Shown here: in pieces, positions 15,628 through 27,300 of the stretch
Layout of the letters: each line of letters begins with the position of its first letter
Numbering within the stretch: position 1 is the stretch's first letter
Assembly (NCBI GenBank): GCA_020850225.1
Contig: JADZFD010000014.1
Span: forward strand, 1 to 53,068
Reading direction: 5' to 3'
Length of the DNA: 53,068 nt
DNA from: Saprospiraceae bacterium
GTDB lineage: Bacteria; Bacteroidota; Bacteroidia; Chitinophagales; Saprospiraceae
Translations under genes and position numbers: made by a program
Notes under the pieces: model-generated
What the model was told of the DNA's origin: nothing
Databases searched by the model: none
Seen by the model: only the letters and a program-made list of their open reading frames with translations

Positions 15628-17640
15628 ATGTACGAACATCTGCTTTCTCCTTTAGATCTTGGGATTACAACTCTCAAAAACAGAGTTATAATGGGCTCCA
15701 TGCATACAAATCTGGAAGAAATTCCAGGTGGATTCGAACGTGCTGCTGTCTATTTTGCTGAGAGAGCCCGTGGTCAGGCAGCACTAATCGTTACAGGTGG
15801 TATAGCACCCAATGAAGAAGGGTATATAACACCCAAAAGTGCAAAACTTAGCACTATAGAGGAAGTAGCACAACACAAATTAATCACAGAGGCTGTTCAT
15901 AGGGAAAATGGAAAAATATGCATGCAGATTCTGCATACAGGCAGATATGGTTATCATTCAGGCATTGTAGCTCCGTCAGCACTTCAGGCGCCTATAAATT
16001 TTTTCAAACCCAGAGCCATGACAGAAGAAGACATTCAACGTACCATCAGTGACTATGTACAATGTGCTGTATTGGCACAGAAAGCAGGATACGACGGAGT
16101 AGAAATCATGGGTTCAGAAGGATACCTCATCAACCAGTTTATAGTTACCAGGACCAATCAAAGGACAGATAATTGGGGCGGCAGTTACAAAAACAGGATA
16201 CAATTCCCTATCGAAATCGTACGAAAGACACGTGAGGCAACAGGTAAAAACTTTATAATCATATATCGGCTTTCCATGCTGGATCTGGTCGAAAACGGTT
16301 CGACCTGGGAGGAAGTTGTTGTACTGGCCAAGGAAATTGAAAAAGCCGGAGCAACCATAATTAATACCGGTATCGGATGGCATGAGGCTCGTATTCCTAC
16401 CATAGCTACCATGGTGCCAAGGAAGGCATTTGCATGGGTAACAAAAAGATTGAAAGGCGAAGTCAATATACCTCTGATTGCCGTCAACAGAATTAACACG
16501 CCTGAAGTAGCAGAGGAAGTCCTGGCTGAAGGATGTGCTGATTTGGTTTCCATGGCCAGACCATTTTTAGCAGATCCTGAAATAATCCTGAAAACGATGG
16601 AAGGTCGTACTGATGAAATCAACTCCTGTATTGCATGTAATCAGGCTTGTCTCGATCATACGTTTCAGTTGAAGATATCATCATGTCTCGTTAACCCTAG
16701 AGCTTGTCATGAAACCGAGTTACAATATCTGCCAACCACCCACCCAAAACAAATAGCAGTAGTAGGCGCCGGACCCGCCGGTCTTGCTTTTGCACATATA
16801 GCAGCTTTGCGGGGACATAAGGTTACATTGTATGAAGCTGACAATCAACTGGGTGGTCAATTCAACTATGCTAAAATCATTCCCGGAAAAAGTGACTATG
16901 GCGATACAATCCGGTTTTATACCAGTATGATGAAAAAATATAATGTCCATGTCATACTAAACCACCGTGTACAAGCAAGGGATCTGTTGGATCACAACTA
17001 TGACGAAATCGTTCTTGCGGATGGTATCGAACCACGACAGATTACCATAGAAGGCCACGATCACCCCAAAGTAGTATCCTATACGGACGTATTGTCTCAA
17101 AAGGTTAATATTGGAAAAAGGGCTGCCATCATTGGTGCAGGTGGTATCGGATTTGACGTAGCAACTTTTCTGACACATCAAACGCCTAACGATGACGTAA
17201 TTAGTGAATTCCTTAAAGAATGGGGAGTTGACCGCGAATATCAGGATGCCGGAGGGCTTTCAAAACCTAAACCTAATCAACCTGCCAGAGAAGTTTACCT
17301 GCTTAAAAGATCAGGTGGCAAACATGGATCCACCTTAGGGAAAACAACGGGTTGGATTCATAAAGCTCATTTAACATCACAGCATGTACAAATGCTCTCA
17401 GATGTTGAGTATCTGAAAATAGATGATGAGGGATTACATATATCCATCAAGGATGATTATCAAGTTTTAAATGTAGACCACATTATAGTATGTGCCGGTC
17501 AATTATCATCCCGCAACCTGTACAATACTTTAATTACACAAGGTCTGCAGCCACATCTTATCGGAGGTGCAGAAGAAGCCAAAGAGTTGGATGCCAAAAC
17601 AGCCATCCATCAGGGATGCACCCTGGCAGCAAGATTGTAA
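15628..17640 (+). CDS. fadH: 2,4-dienoyl-CoA reductase (NADPH), FadH type
   Basis: FadH reduces 2,4-dienoyl-CoA intermediates in the breakdown of polyunsaturated fatty acids, using FMN, a [4Fe-4S] cluster and FAD in series. The 670-residue length is close to the 672 residues of E. coli FadH. An N-terminal old-yellow-enzyme TIM barrel is followed by cluster cysteines C334, C337, C341 and C353, then by the FAD loop VVGAGPAGLAFA and the NADPH loop IIGAGGIGFD. Tyr166 (GSEGYLIN) and His252 (GWHEAR) fall at the positions I recall for the catalytic pair of the E. coli enzyme. Related OYE-family enzymes act on other enoates, so the substrate is assigned by overall match. It stands alone and converges with the DUF3817 gene. 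Confidence 0.88.
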   Translation: MYEHLLSPLDLGITTLKNRVIMGSMHTNLEEIPGGFERAAVYFAERARGQAALIVTGGIAPNEEGYITPKSAKLSTIEEVAQHKLITEAVHRENGKICMQILHTGRYGYHSGIVAPSALQAPINFFKPRAMTEEDIQRTISDYVQCAVLAQKAGYDGVEIMGSEGYLINQFIVTRTNQRTDNWGGSYKNRIQFPIEIVRKTREATGKNFIIIYRLSMLDLVENGSTWEEVVVLAKEIEKAGATIINTGIGWHEARIPTIATMVPRKAFAWVTKRLKGEVNIPLIAVNRINTPEVAEEVLAEGCADLVSMARPFLADPEIILKTMEGRTDEINSCIACNQACLDHTFQLKISSCLVNPRACHETELQYLPTTHPKQIAVVGAGPAGLAFAHIAALRGHKVTLYEADNQLGGQFNYAKIIPGKSDYGDTIRFYTSMMKKYNVHVILNHRVQARDLLDHNYDEIVLADGIEPRQITIEGHDHPKVVSYTDVLSQKVNIGKRAAIIGAGGIGFDVATFLTHQTPNDDVISEFLKEWGVDREYQDAGGLSKPKPNQPAREVYLLKRSGGKHGSTLGKTTGWIHKAHLTSQHVQMLSDVEYLKIDDEGLHISIKDDYQVLNVDHIIVCAGQLSSRNLYNTLITQGLQPHLIGGAEEAKELDAKTAIHQGCTLAARL

Positions 17641-17694
17641 GTAAATAATTAAAAACAAGGTTATTCTACTTCAACCTAATCCCAATTATTTCTC

Positions 17695-18012
17695 TTACTT
17701 GACGTACTTTTTAAAAATTTTAATGTCTGCAAGGATTGTTGCACATGGAGGAAGAGACGATAGCAAACTCCAGGCAACTTCTCTCTTCGGCCATTTCATT
17801 TTTGTAGAAACCAACAAAACGAGAAATACAAATCCCAAAAAAAGGAATCCATGAATCCTGCCTATAAAATTCATATATTCAGTATGGTCATGTACATATT
17901 TCAGATACATCGCAACCAATAATGCTAACCAGGATATTGCTTCGAGGACTGCAATTATCCGCAGTGCTTTTAATTTCATCTGTTCCGTCATAAAATCGAA
18001 AAATTTGGTCAA
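17695..18012 (-). CDS. DUF3817 family membrane protein
   Basis: This 105-residue inner-membrane protein has three hydrophobic segments (about residues 15-35, 45-68 and 76-95). The pattern LKALRIIAVLEAISWLALL followed by GRIHGFLFLGFVF is characteristic of the DUF3817 family, whose function is unknown. M8 (base 17991) is an equally plausible start. The gene is monocistronic and convergent with fadH across 54 bases without a clear terminator. Confidence 0.8.
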   Translation of the reverse strand: MTKFFDFMTEQMKLKALRIIAVLEAISWLALLVAMYLKYVHDHTEYMNFIGRIHGFLFLGFVFLVLLVSTKMKWPKREVAWSLLSSLPPCATILADIKIFKKYVK

Positions 18013-18244
18013 AGATATCTAATTATTCTACTTATAGCCATAAAATCCGCTCTTTATGACATTAATGTGAAAATTTATCAGCGATTGTACCCATAATTTA
18101 TAGGAATTAAAAAATTATGATCATTAATCCATAGGGATATAATTTTTTTGCTATGTCAACTTTATTACTTGAATGTAAGCTTTATAGAAATAACCAAGTG
18201 CAAAAATAAGTCGACTAATCAACTCATTCACAATTAAAAAAAAA

Positions 18245-18270
18245 GAGCTGCCATGCAATGCAGGCAGCTC
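18245..18270 (-). terminator. Terminator of the giant surface-protein gene
   Basis: The stem GAGCTGCC/GGCAGCTC (18245-18252 with 18263-18270) has a ten-base loop and is followed on the minus strand by a run of nine U. It lies 31 bases after the stop codon. Confidence 0.9.
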
Positions 18271-18300
18271 ATTTAATGGTTGATTCAACAATTATAGTGT

Positions 18301-21300
18301 TTATCTGATATTTAACATCTTACCAGTTTTAACCTGTCCGCCGAACTTCAATTCATAAAGCAACATACCGGTTACACCGATATCTTCAGAGGAAATGCGC
18401 AAAGTATTTTCTCCCTGTTTGAAGTTCTCATTGTGCATATATACTACTTTACCTGTTACATCTGTGATTCTTACATTCACTTCTCCACTCTTAGGCAAAT
18501 AGAAATTAATCTGTGTTTCATTATTCCATGGGTTCGGTACATTTCCGTGTATTTCAAATGTACTTGAATTGTCCCTGATTACTCTCAACCCTAATTTATC
18601 AGCCTTAAGTGATTTGCCATAGAATTCGGGACGAATATTGTTATCTGAAAGCAGATATATTGCATTTGCAGTATTCATCTCATTCTCCATTTCAGCATGA
18701 ATATAAAACAATATATCACCTGAACTTACACGCTCAATTTCTGCCTTATTCCATGAAATTTTCAATACATTATCTGAATAGCTGAAATTATCAGCATAAA
18801 TTGAAAGTTTAGCAGGAATGACATAAACTTCCCTGGCACCCATAACTGATAATGCCAACTGGAAACCTGCCATTTCAATATCCTTATCTGCATAAACCGG
18901 AATAATATTTTTACCTTTATTCAGCGTCTGGTCAGGGAAATTCATATACAATCCGACAGATCTCTTCTCTGTACCATAATTCATTCCGTTTGCCTGATAA
19001 CTATCATTCACATCACCCGTTTTGATACCTACCCAGTTGATGTTCATATTACTACCCAAAACAGGTATATGATAATTCTCTGGTAATATCTCCAGGAAAG
19101 GATCCTTGATTTCCGGGAAAACATAATTCCTGTCTACCATACGCCAGCTCGTATTATTAGGGAAGTGATCATATACTCCCAGAATCAATTTACGCAACTG
19201 ACTGATATCCTGTGCTGTAATTCGCTCATCATTATTGACATCTGCCGCTATTACCTTATAAGGGCTATCCAAAGGTTCCAAATCAAGGATATGTCTCTGC
19301 ATATAAACAAGGTCTAATGTAGACACACCATCCAATGGATCCGTATTTCGTTCAGGAATAACATCATAAGTTCCACCGCCTTGCATAGGTGGAAATTCGT
19401 AGTGTCCCGAAGATCCTGACTTAACATTTGGTAATCCACTGCCCAACAGTTGAACTTCAACTCCCGGCACTACTTCACCATATGCAGTTTTTATATCACC
19501 ATCCACCCTTAATGTAATGGAATCCGGACAGAATGGTGCATAAATATTTGTCAATCCTACCAATGAATTGCATAAGGTATATGGTGCTGAAGCTCCTTCA
19601 TACCAAAAATAAATATTAATACCAATCGGAGAGAATGGCAAGTCGGCACAAGTATATGTCCTGACTGTATCCGTAATATCTACATTACTGAATGAAGCAA
19701 TAATTTTGGCTGTAGCCGGGCATCCCTGAGTGATTCTGACATGGTCTGCAACAAAATCATCAACAGTAAGGGAACCATCCAATTCAGGATATGTTTTTAC
19801 ACAAACCAAATGCTCCTCAACCCCAACGACTATTAATACAAACCTGAATGAATCCCTTAAAGTGGTGTCACAATTAGATACTGCTACCAATTCAAAATCG
19901 TGTTCTCCATCTGTATAATCTCCATTTAAATTAAAATCATTTACCACTGTACCATTAACATAAAATGTAAGGTTGCAACCGGTAACCGTATGTAAGACAT
20001 TACCCTCCAATTTAGCCTCACAAGTTGTGGAATCTCTATAGATGTAGATCGTATCCGGACCGGAAATTACAGGTGGAATTATCTGTACAGTAATATTCTG
20101 AACATGTGACCAGATACCATTATTTGTTCCTGTCTCCAACTGACATGAATCTACAACGGTCCAGGTACGTTCAAATTGACCTTCGCATAAAGATGGTGGT
20201 ATATTATCAACATATGACACGTCTATATTTCCGCATTTAAATTGACCTGTATCTATGTCTGTAAATCCAATACTTGACGGATCCGTTGAATCGCAATCTG
20301 TAATAGTTACATCATCCGGGAAATTAATATCATCAATTGTCATTGGATCATCATTGAATACGGTTATCAATTGTACACATTGGGACGAATTACCTGAAAA
20401 ATCAGTTGCAGTAAATGTTCTGGTAATGAGTCCAACATTACACTCATTAACATCTATTATACTTTCTTCATCCAATTGTAACTGAACAAGACAATTATCT
20501 GTAACTATGGCATTGCCGTAAGATGACAATGGCAAAGTAGGGTCATATACATCACAACTGATATTTACATTCGATGGACAAATCAATGATGGTTTCAATG
20601 TATCCAACACGGTTACCAAAGCAGTACAGGTTAATGTATCATGCGTTGTTTCATTTACAACTGTTAGTGTAACAACAACCGGATCCGGCAATGTAGCATC
20701 ATTGCAATTCAGTACATTCGGAGTGACAAAAGCCGATATATTGCTACATGCTCCTATATGTCCTGTACTAATATCCTCCGGATCTATTGTTACTGTACCG
20801 GTACCATCCAGATAAACTGTAATATCCTGAGTCGAACATACTAAATCTCCCTGATCAACATTGATTGTAGCATATGCCGTATCTCTGCACGAATGTCCAT
20901 CGACAACTATCACCCATATGGTTGTAGTATCATTGAGAACCAACTGAATACTTGGTGTGGTTGCACCTGTGCTCCATTCGTATTTGACACCACCAAATGC
21001 AGAATATGTTACTGTATCACCAGCACAAATATTCAATTCCCCAATAATCCCTATAGAATCCTGAGGATAGATATTTACTGTATGTTCAGCAGTATCCTTA
21101 CACCCATTACTATCAGTACCCGTAACCGAATATGTAGTTGATGTTGAAGGTATAACAGTAATGGACGATGTAGTTTCACCGGTACTCCATACATAAGATA
21201 CACCACCAATAGCACTTAATATAGCCTGTGTATTGGCACAAACCGAATCAACACCAACTATTGAAATATTGGGCAATGGTAGTACATCTACTGTAATTTG

Positions 21301-24300
21301 AGCCGTATTAATACAGCCTCTGCTATCTGTACCTGTCACCGAATATATAGTTGATGTAACAGGATCCACTACGATTGATGCTGTTGTTTCCCCTGTACTC
21401 CATACATAGGTTATTGCACCCGTTGCAGTAAGTGTAATTGAATCATTAATACAAACCTGATTATCTCCCGTGATTAAAATAACCGGCAACGGGAATAATT
21501 CAACAGTTTTACTTGCAGACCCATTACATCCATTGGTATCCTGAATGGTAACACTATAAGATGTAGCCTGTGCAGGCGTGACTGTAATACTTGAAGTTGT
21601 CTCACCGGTACTCCATATATAGGAAACGGCTGTTCCTCCATTCAACACTGCAGTAAGTACTGTAGATGTTCCTGTACAAATTGTATCAGCACCTATTATG
21701 GATGCCTGAATTGTCAAACCATTTACAGTAACTAATATTGATGCCACATTGGAACATCCATTTGCATCGGTTGCCGTCACCGAGTAAGTTGTAGATACAG
21801 GTGGGCTTACAGTAATGGATGCTGTCGTGGCACCGGTACTCCATATATAACTCACGCCTCCGGAAGCTGTCAACGTCGTTTCTTCGTTGATACATATGGA
21901 TGTATTTCCATTTATATTTACTATAGGCAACTGATTGACACTTACTACTTTGGAAGCTGTCGATACACATCCGAAACTATTGGTAACTGTAACAAAATAA
22001 GTAGTGGCTGATGTTGGAGTAACTGTGATTGAAGCTGTTGTAGCTCCCGTACTCCAAAGGTAACTTACGCCTCCGGAAGCAGTTAATGTTGCTGATGAAC
22101 CGATACAAACTGCATCGGGTCCCGTAATAGCCGCCAAAGGTAAAGGTTGAACAGTTACCAGTTTTGAAGCAGTTCCATTGCATCCATTGATATCCTGGAT
22201 TGTCACAGAATAATTCGTATTAGAAGTAGGGGAAACTGTGATACTTTGAGTAGTAGCACCTGTACTCCATAGATATGAAGCGGCAGTTCCACCTGTTAGA
22301 ACTCCTGTCAATACCGTTGATTCACCGCTACAGATTATATCATCTCCTGTAATGGATGCGTTTATTGTCAGTCCATTTACAGTTACCAATATGGAAGCAC
22401 TGTTTTTACAGCCATTACTATCTGTTGCAGTCACTGAGTATGTAGTTGATACAGATGGACTTACAGTAATGGATGATGTAGTAGCTCCAGTACTCCAAAT
22501 ATAGGTTACACCACCTGAAGCTGTCAGGGTTGTTTCTTCATTGATACAAATGGAAGTATTTCCACTTATGTTTACAATAGGCAACGGATTGACACTTACT
22601 ACTTTGGAAGCCGTTGATACACATCCAAAACTATTGGTAACTGTCACAGTATATGTTGTTGCTGACGAAGGCGAAACTGTAATGGATGCAGTTGTAGCAC
22701 CTGTACTCCAAAGGTAACTAACACCTCCTGATGCTGTCAGGGTTGCTGTTGAACCAATACAAACTCCATCAGGACCCGTAATTGATGCCTGAGGCAAACT
22801 ACGTACAGTTACTAATCTGGAAGCTGCTGCAGTACATCCGTTGCTATCTGTAATAGTTACAGTATATGTTGTACTTGTACCTGGTGAAACTGTAATACTG
22901 CTTGTAACTGCACCGGTACTCCATAAATATGATGTAGCAGTACCACCGTTCAGGACACCCTGTAGTGTTGTACTTTCTCCCTGACAAATTTCATTATCTC
23001 CTGTAATGGATGCTGAAATACTCAATCCATTAACCTGTACTACTATCGAAGCTTCAGCTGTACATCCATTCACATCGGTAACAGTAACTGTATAAGTAGT
23101 CGTTTGAACGGGTGAAACCGTTATGGTTGAGGTAGTTGCTCCCGTACTCCATAAATAATTACTTCCACCTGATGCTGTCAGGTCTGTACTGGATCCTATA
23201 CATATAAAATTATTACCTGAAATGGTTACGACCGGCAATGGATATACATCTACTTCCTTAGATAGTACTACCTGACAACCTTCAGCACTGGTAATACTTA
23301 CAGTATATGTTGTTTTAGTAATAGGATCCACGTCAATGGATGCTGTTGTCTCACCTGTATTCCATTCATAGGCCGCTCCTCCGCTTGCTGTCAAAGTTGT
23401 ACTCTCACCCAAACAAACATTACTTCCTGAAATCTGACCTACAGGATATTTGTTAACTACCAATGTAATACTTGTTTCATCAACACACCTGAATTCATTG
23501 GTTACAGTTACACTATATGTTGTAGTAACTGCAGGATTGACAGTAATAGAACTTGTGGTTTCTCCTGTACTCCATAAATATGTTACACTTCCACTGGCAG
23601 TTAAAACTACTGTTTCTCCTTCACAAATTGAGGTAGGACCGCTTATCACAGCTACAGCTGGGAAGTTTTCACATATTTTTTCACAGACATCCGAATCGTT
23701 ATTATCCTGAACATCAACATCCACAATAGTATAGTCCTGATTACCATTACAATCAGTAGCCCATAATTCTACCTGAGTAGGATATCCTACATGATAACAC
23801 GTAAAACATCTGATGGTATCATTAACATCTGATGAAAAACTAAATTTCAATGGTTCTGTACAGCATATACTTTCACTGCTTTTATCCAATGTTGCAGCTA
23901 CTATACATGACATTTCAACATCTGCTTCACCATCACCATCCGTATCCCATGGAATAACACTTATAGAAATGCGCTCGACACTTACTACCAATGGCTTGTC
24001 ATTGTTTACTACTGTGACCAAATGCGTTTTAGTGACAATATTGCCACACTGATCTTCAAATGACCATGTTATTCTGTGTGTTCCTACCGGTAACAATGCA
24101 TTTAATGACGCTGTATTTCCGTATCCATTGTCTATGACATCATCTGTATGTATATTGTCATTATAGAAATCGATTACGTACCTCCATCTTAATTTATCAT
24201 CCGGTGTACACAAATCTTTTCCAACAAAGGTCAGGGTAACTCTACCTTCTTCACAGTTTCCTTTATCTGTATAGAAAGTTGTGTCTCTTGGTTCTTCACT

Positions 24301-27300
24301 AATGAAGAATGGCGATTCTGTATTGGTAACAACGATGACTTGTTGATATTCATAAGGCACATAATTACTTCCTAATCTTTCCATCTCACACCAGTCGATA
24401 ACTGTCCACTTTCTTACGATTTTATAACACGCATTTTTTATAAAATCATATGTATAATCTCTGTATGTTGCTGCAGCCAAACCACACGCTGCCTGTGTTA
24501 TGACAGGATATCCATATCCATCCGGAAGATTTTCAGGATCGAGATCTTCAGCTGAACATTTATTGTTAACAGCATAGTCCTTAGGGAAAACTACATCTCT
24601 TTCCGGATCAAATATATTACTGTTTTCTACTGTTATTGTTTGCTTACATGTCACAGTATTTACACCATCCGTTCCGCTAAAAGTACGTACAATAGTCCCG
24701 GTACGACAAGCACTCAATGTGAATACAGGTTCCAATTCAGTCATCTCTGCACCGCAAGCGTCAAAAACAGTTGCTTTACCATATTGCGTCAGATCCATTC
24801 CGGTAAACACAGCACTACAATCGATTGTTATGTCTGCCGGACAAGTTATCACGGGTTTGTGTTTGTCCTGTACTTCTACATTGACCATACAGGAATTACT
24901 GTTACCATTAACATCCCAGACTTTTAATACAACTATATTGGTTTGTCCAATATCACCACAGTCAAATTGAATATATTCTTTAAACAATGAATCCGGCAAC
25001 AAAGGATTGCTTCCCATTCTTGCAATCTTCATATAGCTTATACCGCAGCCATCAAAACTACCATCATCAACATTTTTAGGAAAAAGATATGCATTACCTT
25101 TCGTATCAAGACCTACAACAACTATCCCTTTACAAACCACAGTTGGTGCTGTTTTATCTTCAACATGAATAATAAAGGTAGTTGAACTTGAATTTTTACA
25201 ATTGTCATAAACCGTATATTTTATCAGATGGCTACCTGCACTCAGCGTTATGGAAGAATTGTTTTTGTAATCAGAAATAAATCCTCCGGGATATGTAACA
25301 TCCACCCGGTAGATTCCGCTACATCCATCCGTAACATAAGCAGGTGGAAGAGGTACTACTGCCTCACAGAAGCTCTGGCCATTCGTAGAAACAGTAATGT
25401 CAGACAAAGCTTTAATTGAAGGTGACTCATTGTCTATAATTTCAATCATCTGTTTATGTACAATGACGTCATTGGTTGAACACCAAGCTTCATAAACATA
25501 CCAACTTCTGACTATTTTTCTTACACATCCGATATATCCCAAATCTTCGTCCTCATACCAAACTGACAGATTGCAAATGTTTTCAAAATCAGGATACAGA
25601 GAAATGCCATCCAATGTTGGTACTCCTGTTACAGCAACTGTTGGTATGCCCTTTTCATCTGCAACAAATTGCTGACAGGTAAGCGGATTTCCGTTTAACA
25701 TTGTGAAATTTGCAGGAATTATGATTTTATCAAGATCAGGACGCTGTAAAGATATCCGCATTTTACATAAAGCAGATTTATTGCCTGATTCATCTGTTGC
25801 CTGATAAGTTCGGTCAACAAACATGACAAAATTTGAATTACAATCCAATCTTGTTACTTTCTCATCAACAATAATATTATTAACTATACTGCTACAGTTA
25901 TCGTACTCAAATGGACCTTTATACTGATCCAGTTTATAGCAAGGTAAAACAATATCCCTGCATATAGAAACAGGTGCTATTTTGTCTTCTACTGTTATAT
26001 TCGACCAACAGGAATTACCTCCGCATCCTTCCTGTAGAGTAGCCATAACCATTGTACCAATGTGTTCTTTTGTCAAGGTAGCATTTGGGATAAGGTTACC
26101 ATGCATATCTCTTACCAATACAACGTAAGGTGCTGATGGATTCAGGTTACCTGCTACCAGCATTGAAGGTGTAATAACCAATGTACATGATTTACCCAGA
26201 CTAACATTAAAGTCACCTACACACGCTATTTCTGATAAATCAGGAGCACCTAATGCTACATTCAGTACTGCAGGAGCAATACAATCTGATGTATTTGCCA
26301 CCACTTTTATTTCATGATTTCCAACTGAATACCCTGTCCAATCTATTGTATGTGTATTACCGGATACCCCTGACAACAGATTTCCATCTACATACCAGGA
26401 ATATGAAGTTCCATTCGGAGCGCCTTCAACCTTATATTCTGCACGGGCTGACTCACACAATGACTGCTTACCCTTGAGTACTAATGGTAAAAAAGTACAT
26501 GTACCTGCTGCTACTTCTACCTGTTCAAGGTCTCCAAAAGCATTTCTGAATCTTATTGCAAAACTTTGCCCATCCAGATGAATTGCACTCAAAGTAAATG
26601 TACTGAATACATTGTCCGGAGCTATAGGCGTTTCTGCCAAAAGAGTTCCATCAGCCAATACCAAAGGCGCAGCTGGAGGTAAGGAACTTGTAATATCATA
26701 CATGCCGTGGGATGATTCGACATACCATCCATCTCCAACAGCACTTACTATCTTAAATGTAGCAACAAACTGACCGTTTTCAGGTGTGGTTGCAGTTCTG
26801 CATGCGCTACACGATACGACCTCAATAGGAGGAAACAACAAAACATAATCCAAATCATAATCATCATCATAACTATTACCAAAATCTGGCAACTCCTGAA
26901 TATCGCCCGGTCCTTCAGGTAAAGATGCAGTATTATCATCAAATTTTACATTAGAAACATCTTTCCCAAATTCATCATAGATATTTCTGATAGCAGCAAT
27001 ATTGACTAATTTCAAGGGAAGAGGAGCATTTTTAGAGATTATAGTTCTAATTGTTGTTTCAAATGACTGACCTGGTTGTAAATTACCATCAAATGTAAGT
27101 TCTCTTTCTGCAACTCCATCGACCAATTTCCAATTACTGTCCGACAACTTCATATAATCAGGTAGATAGTCTAACAATTTTATTTTTGAGACTCCATTTG
27201 TTCCAGAGTTTATTATGGTTATATTGAAATCAACATAATCACCCGGCTTTACACGATGATTGGCAACTGATTTTTTTAATCTTACATCTATATTGCTTAC

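Noticed and set aside
20850-23650. Regularly spaced repeats that could suggest a CRISPR array or satellite
   Set aside because: The repeats are protein modules in one open frame with a period above 200 bases and diverged copies; there are no short identical repeats with unique spacers.
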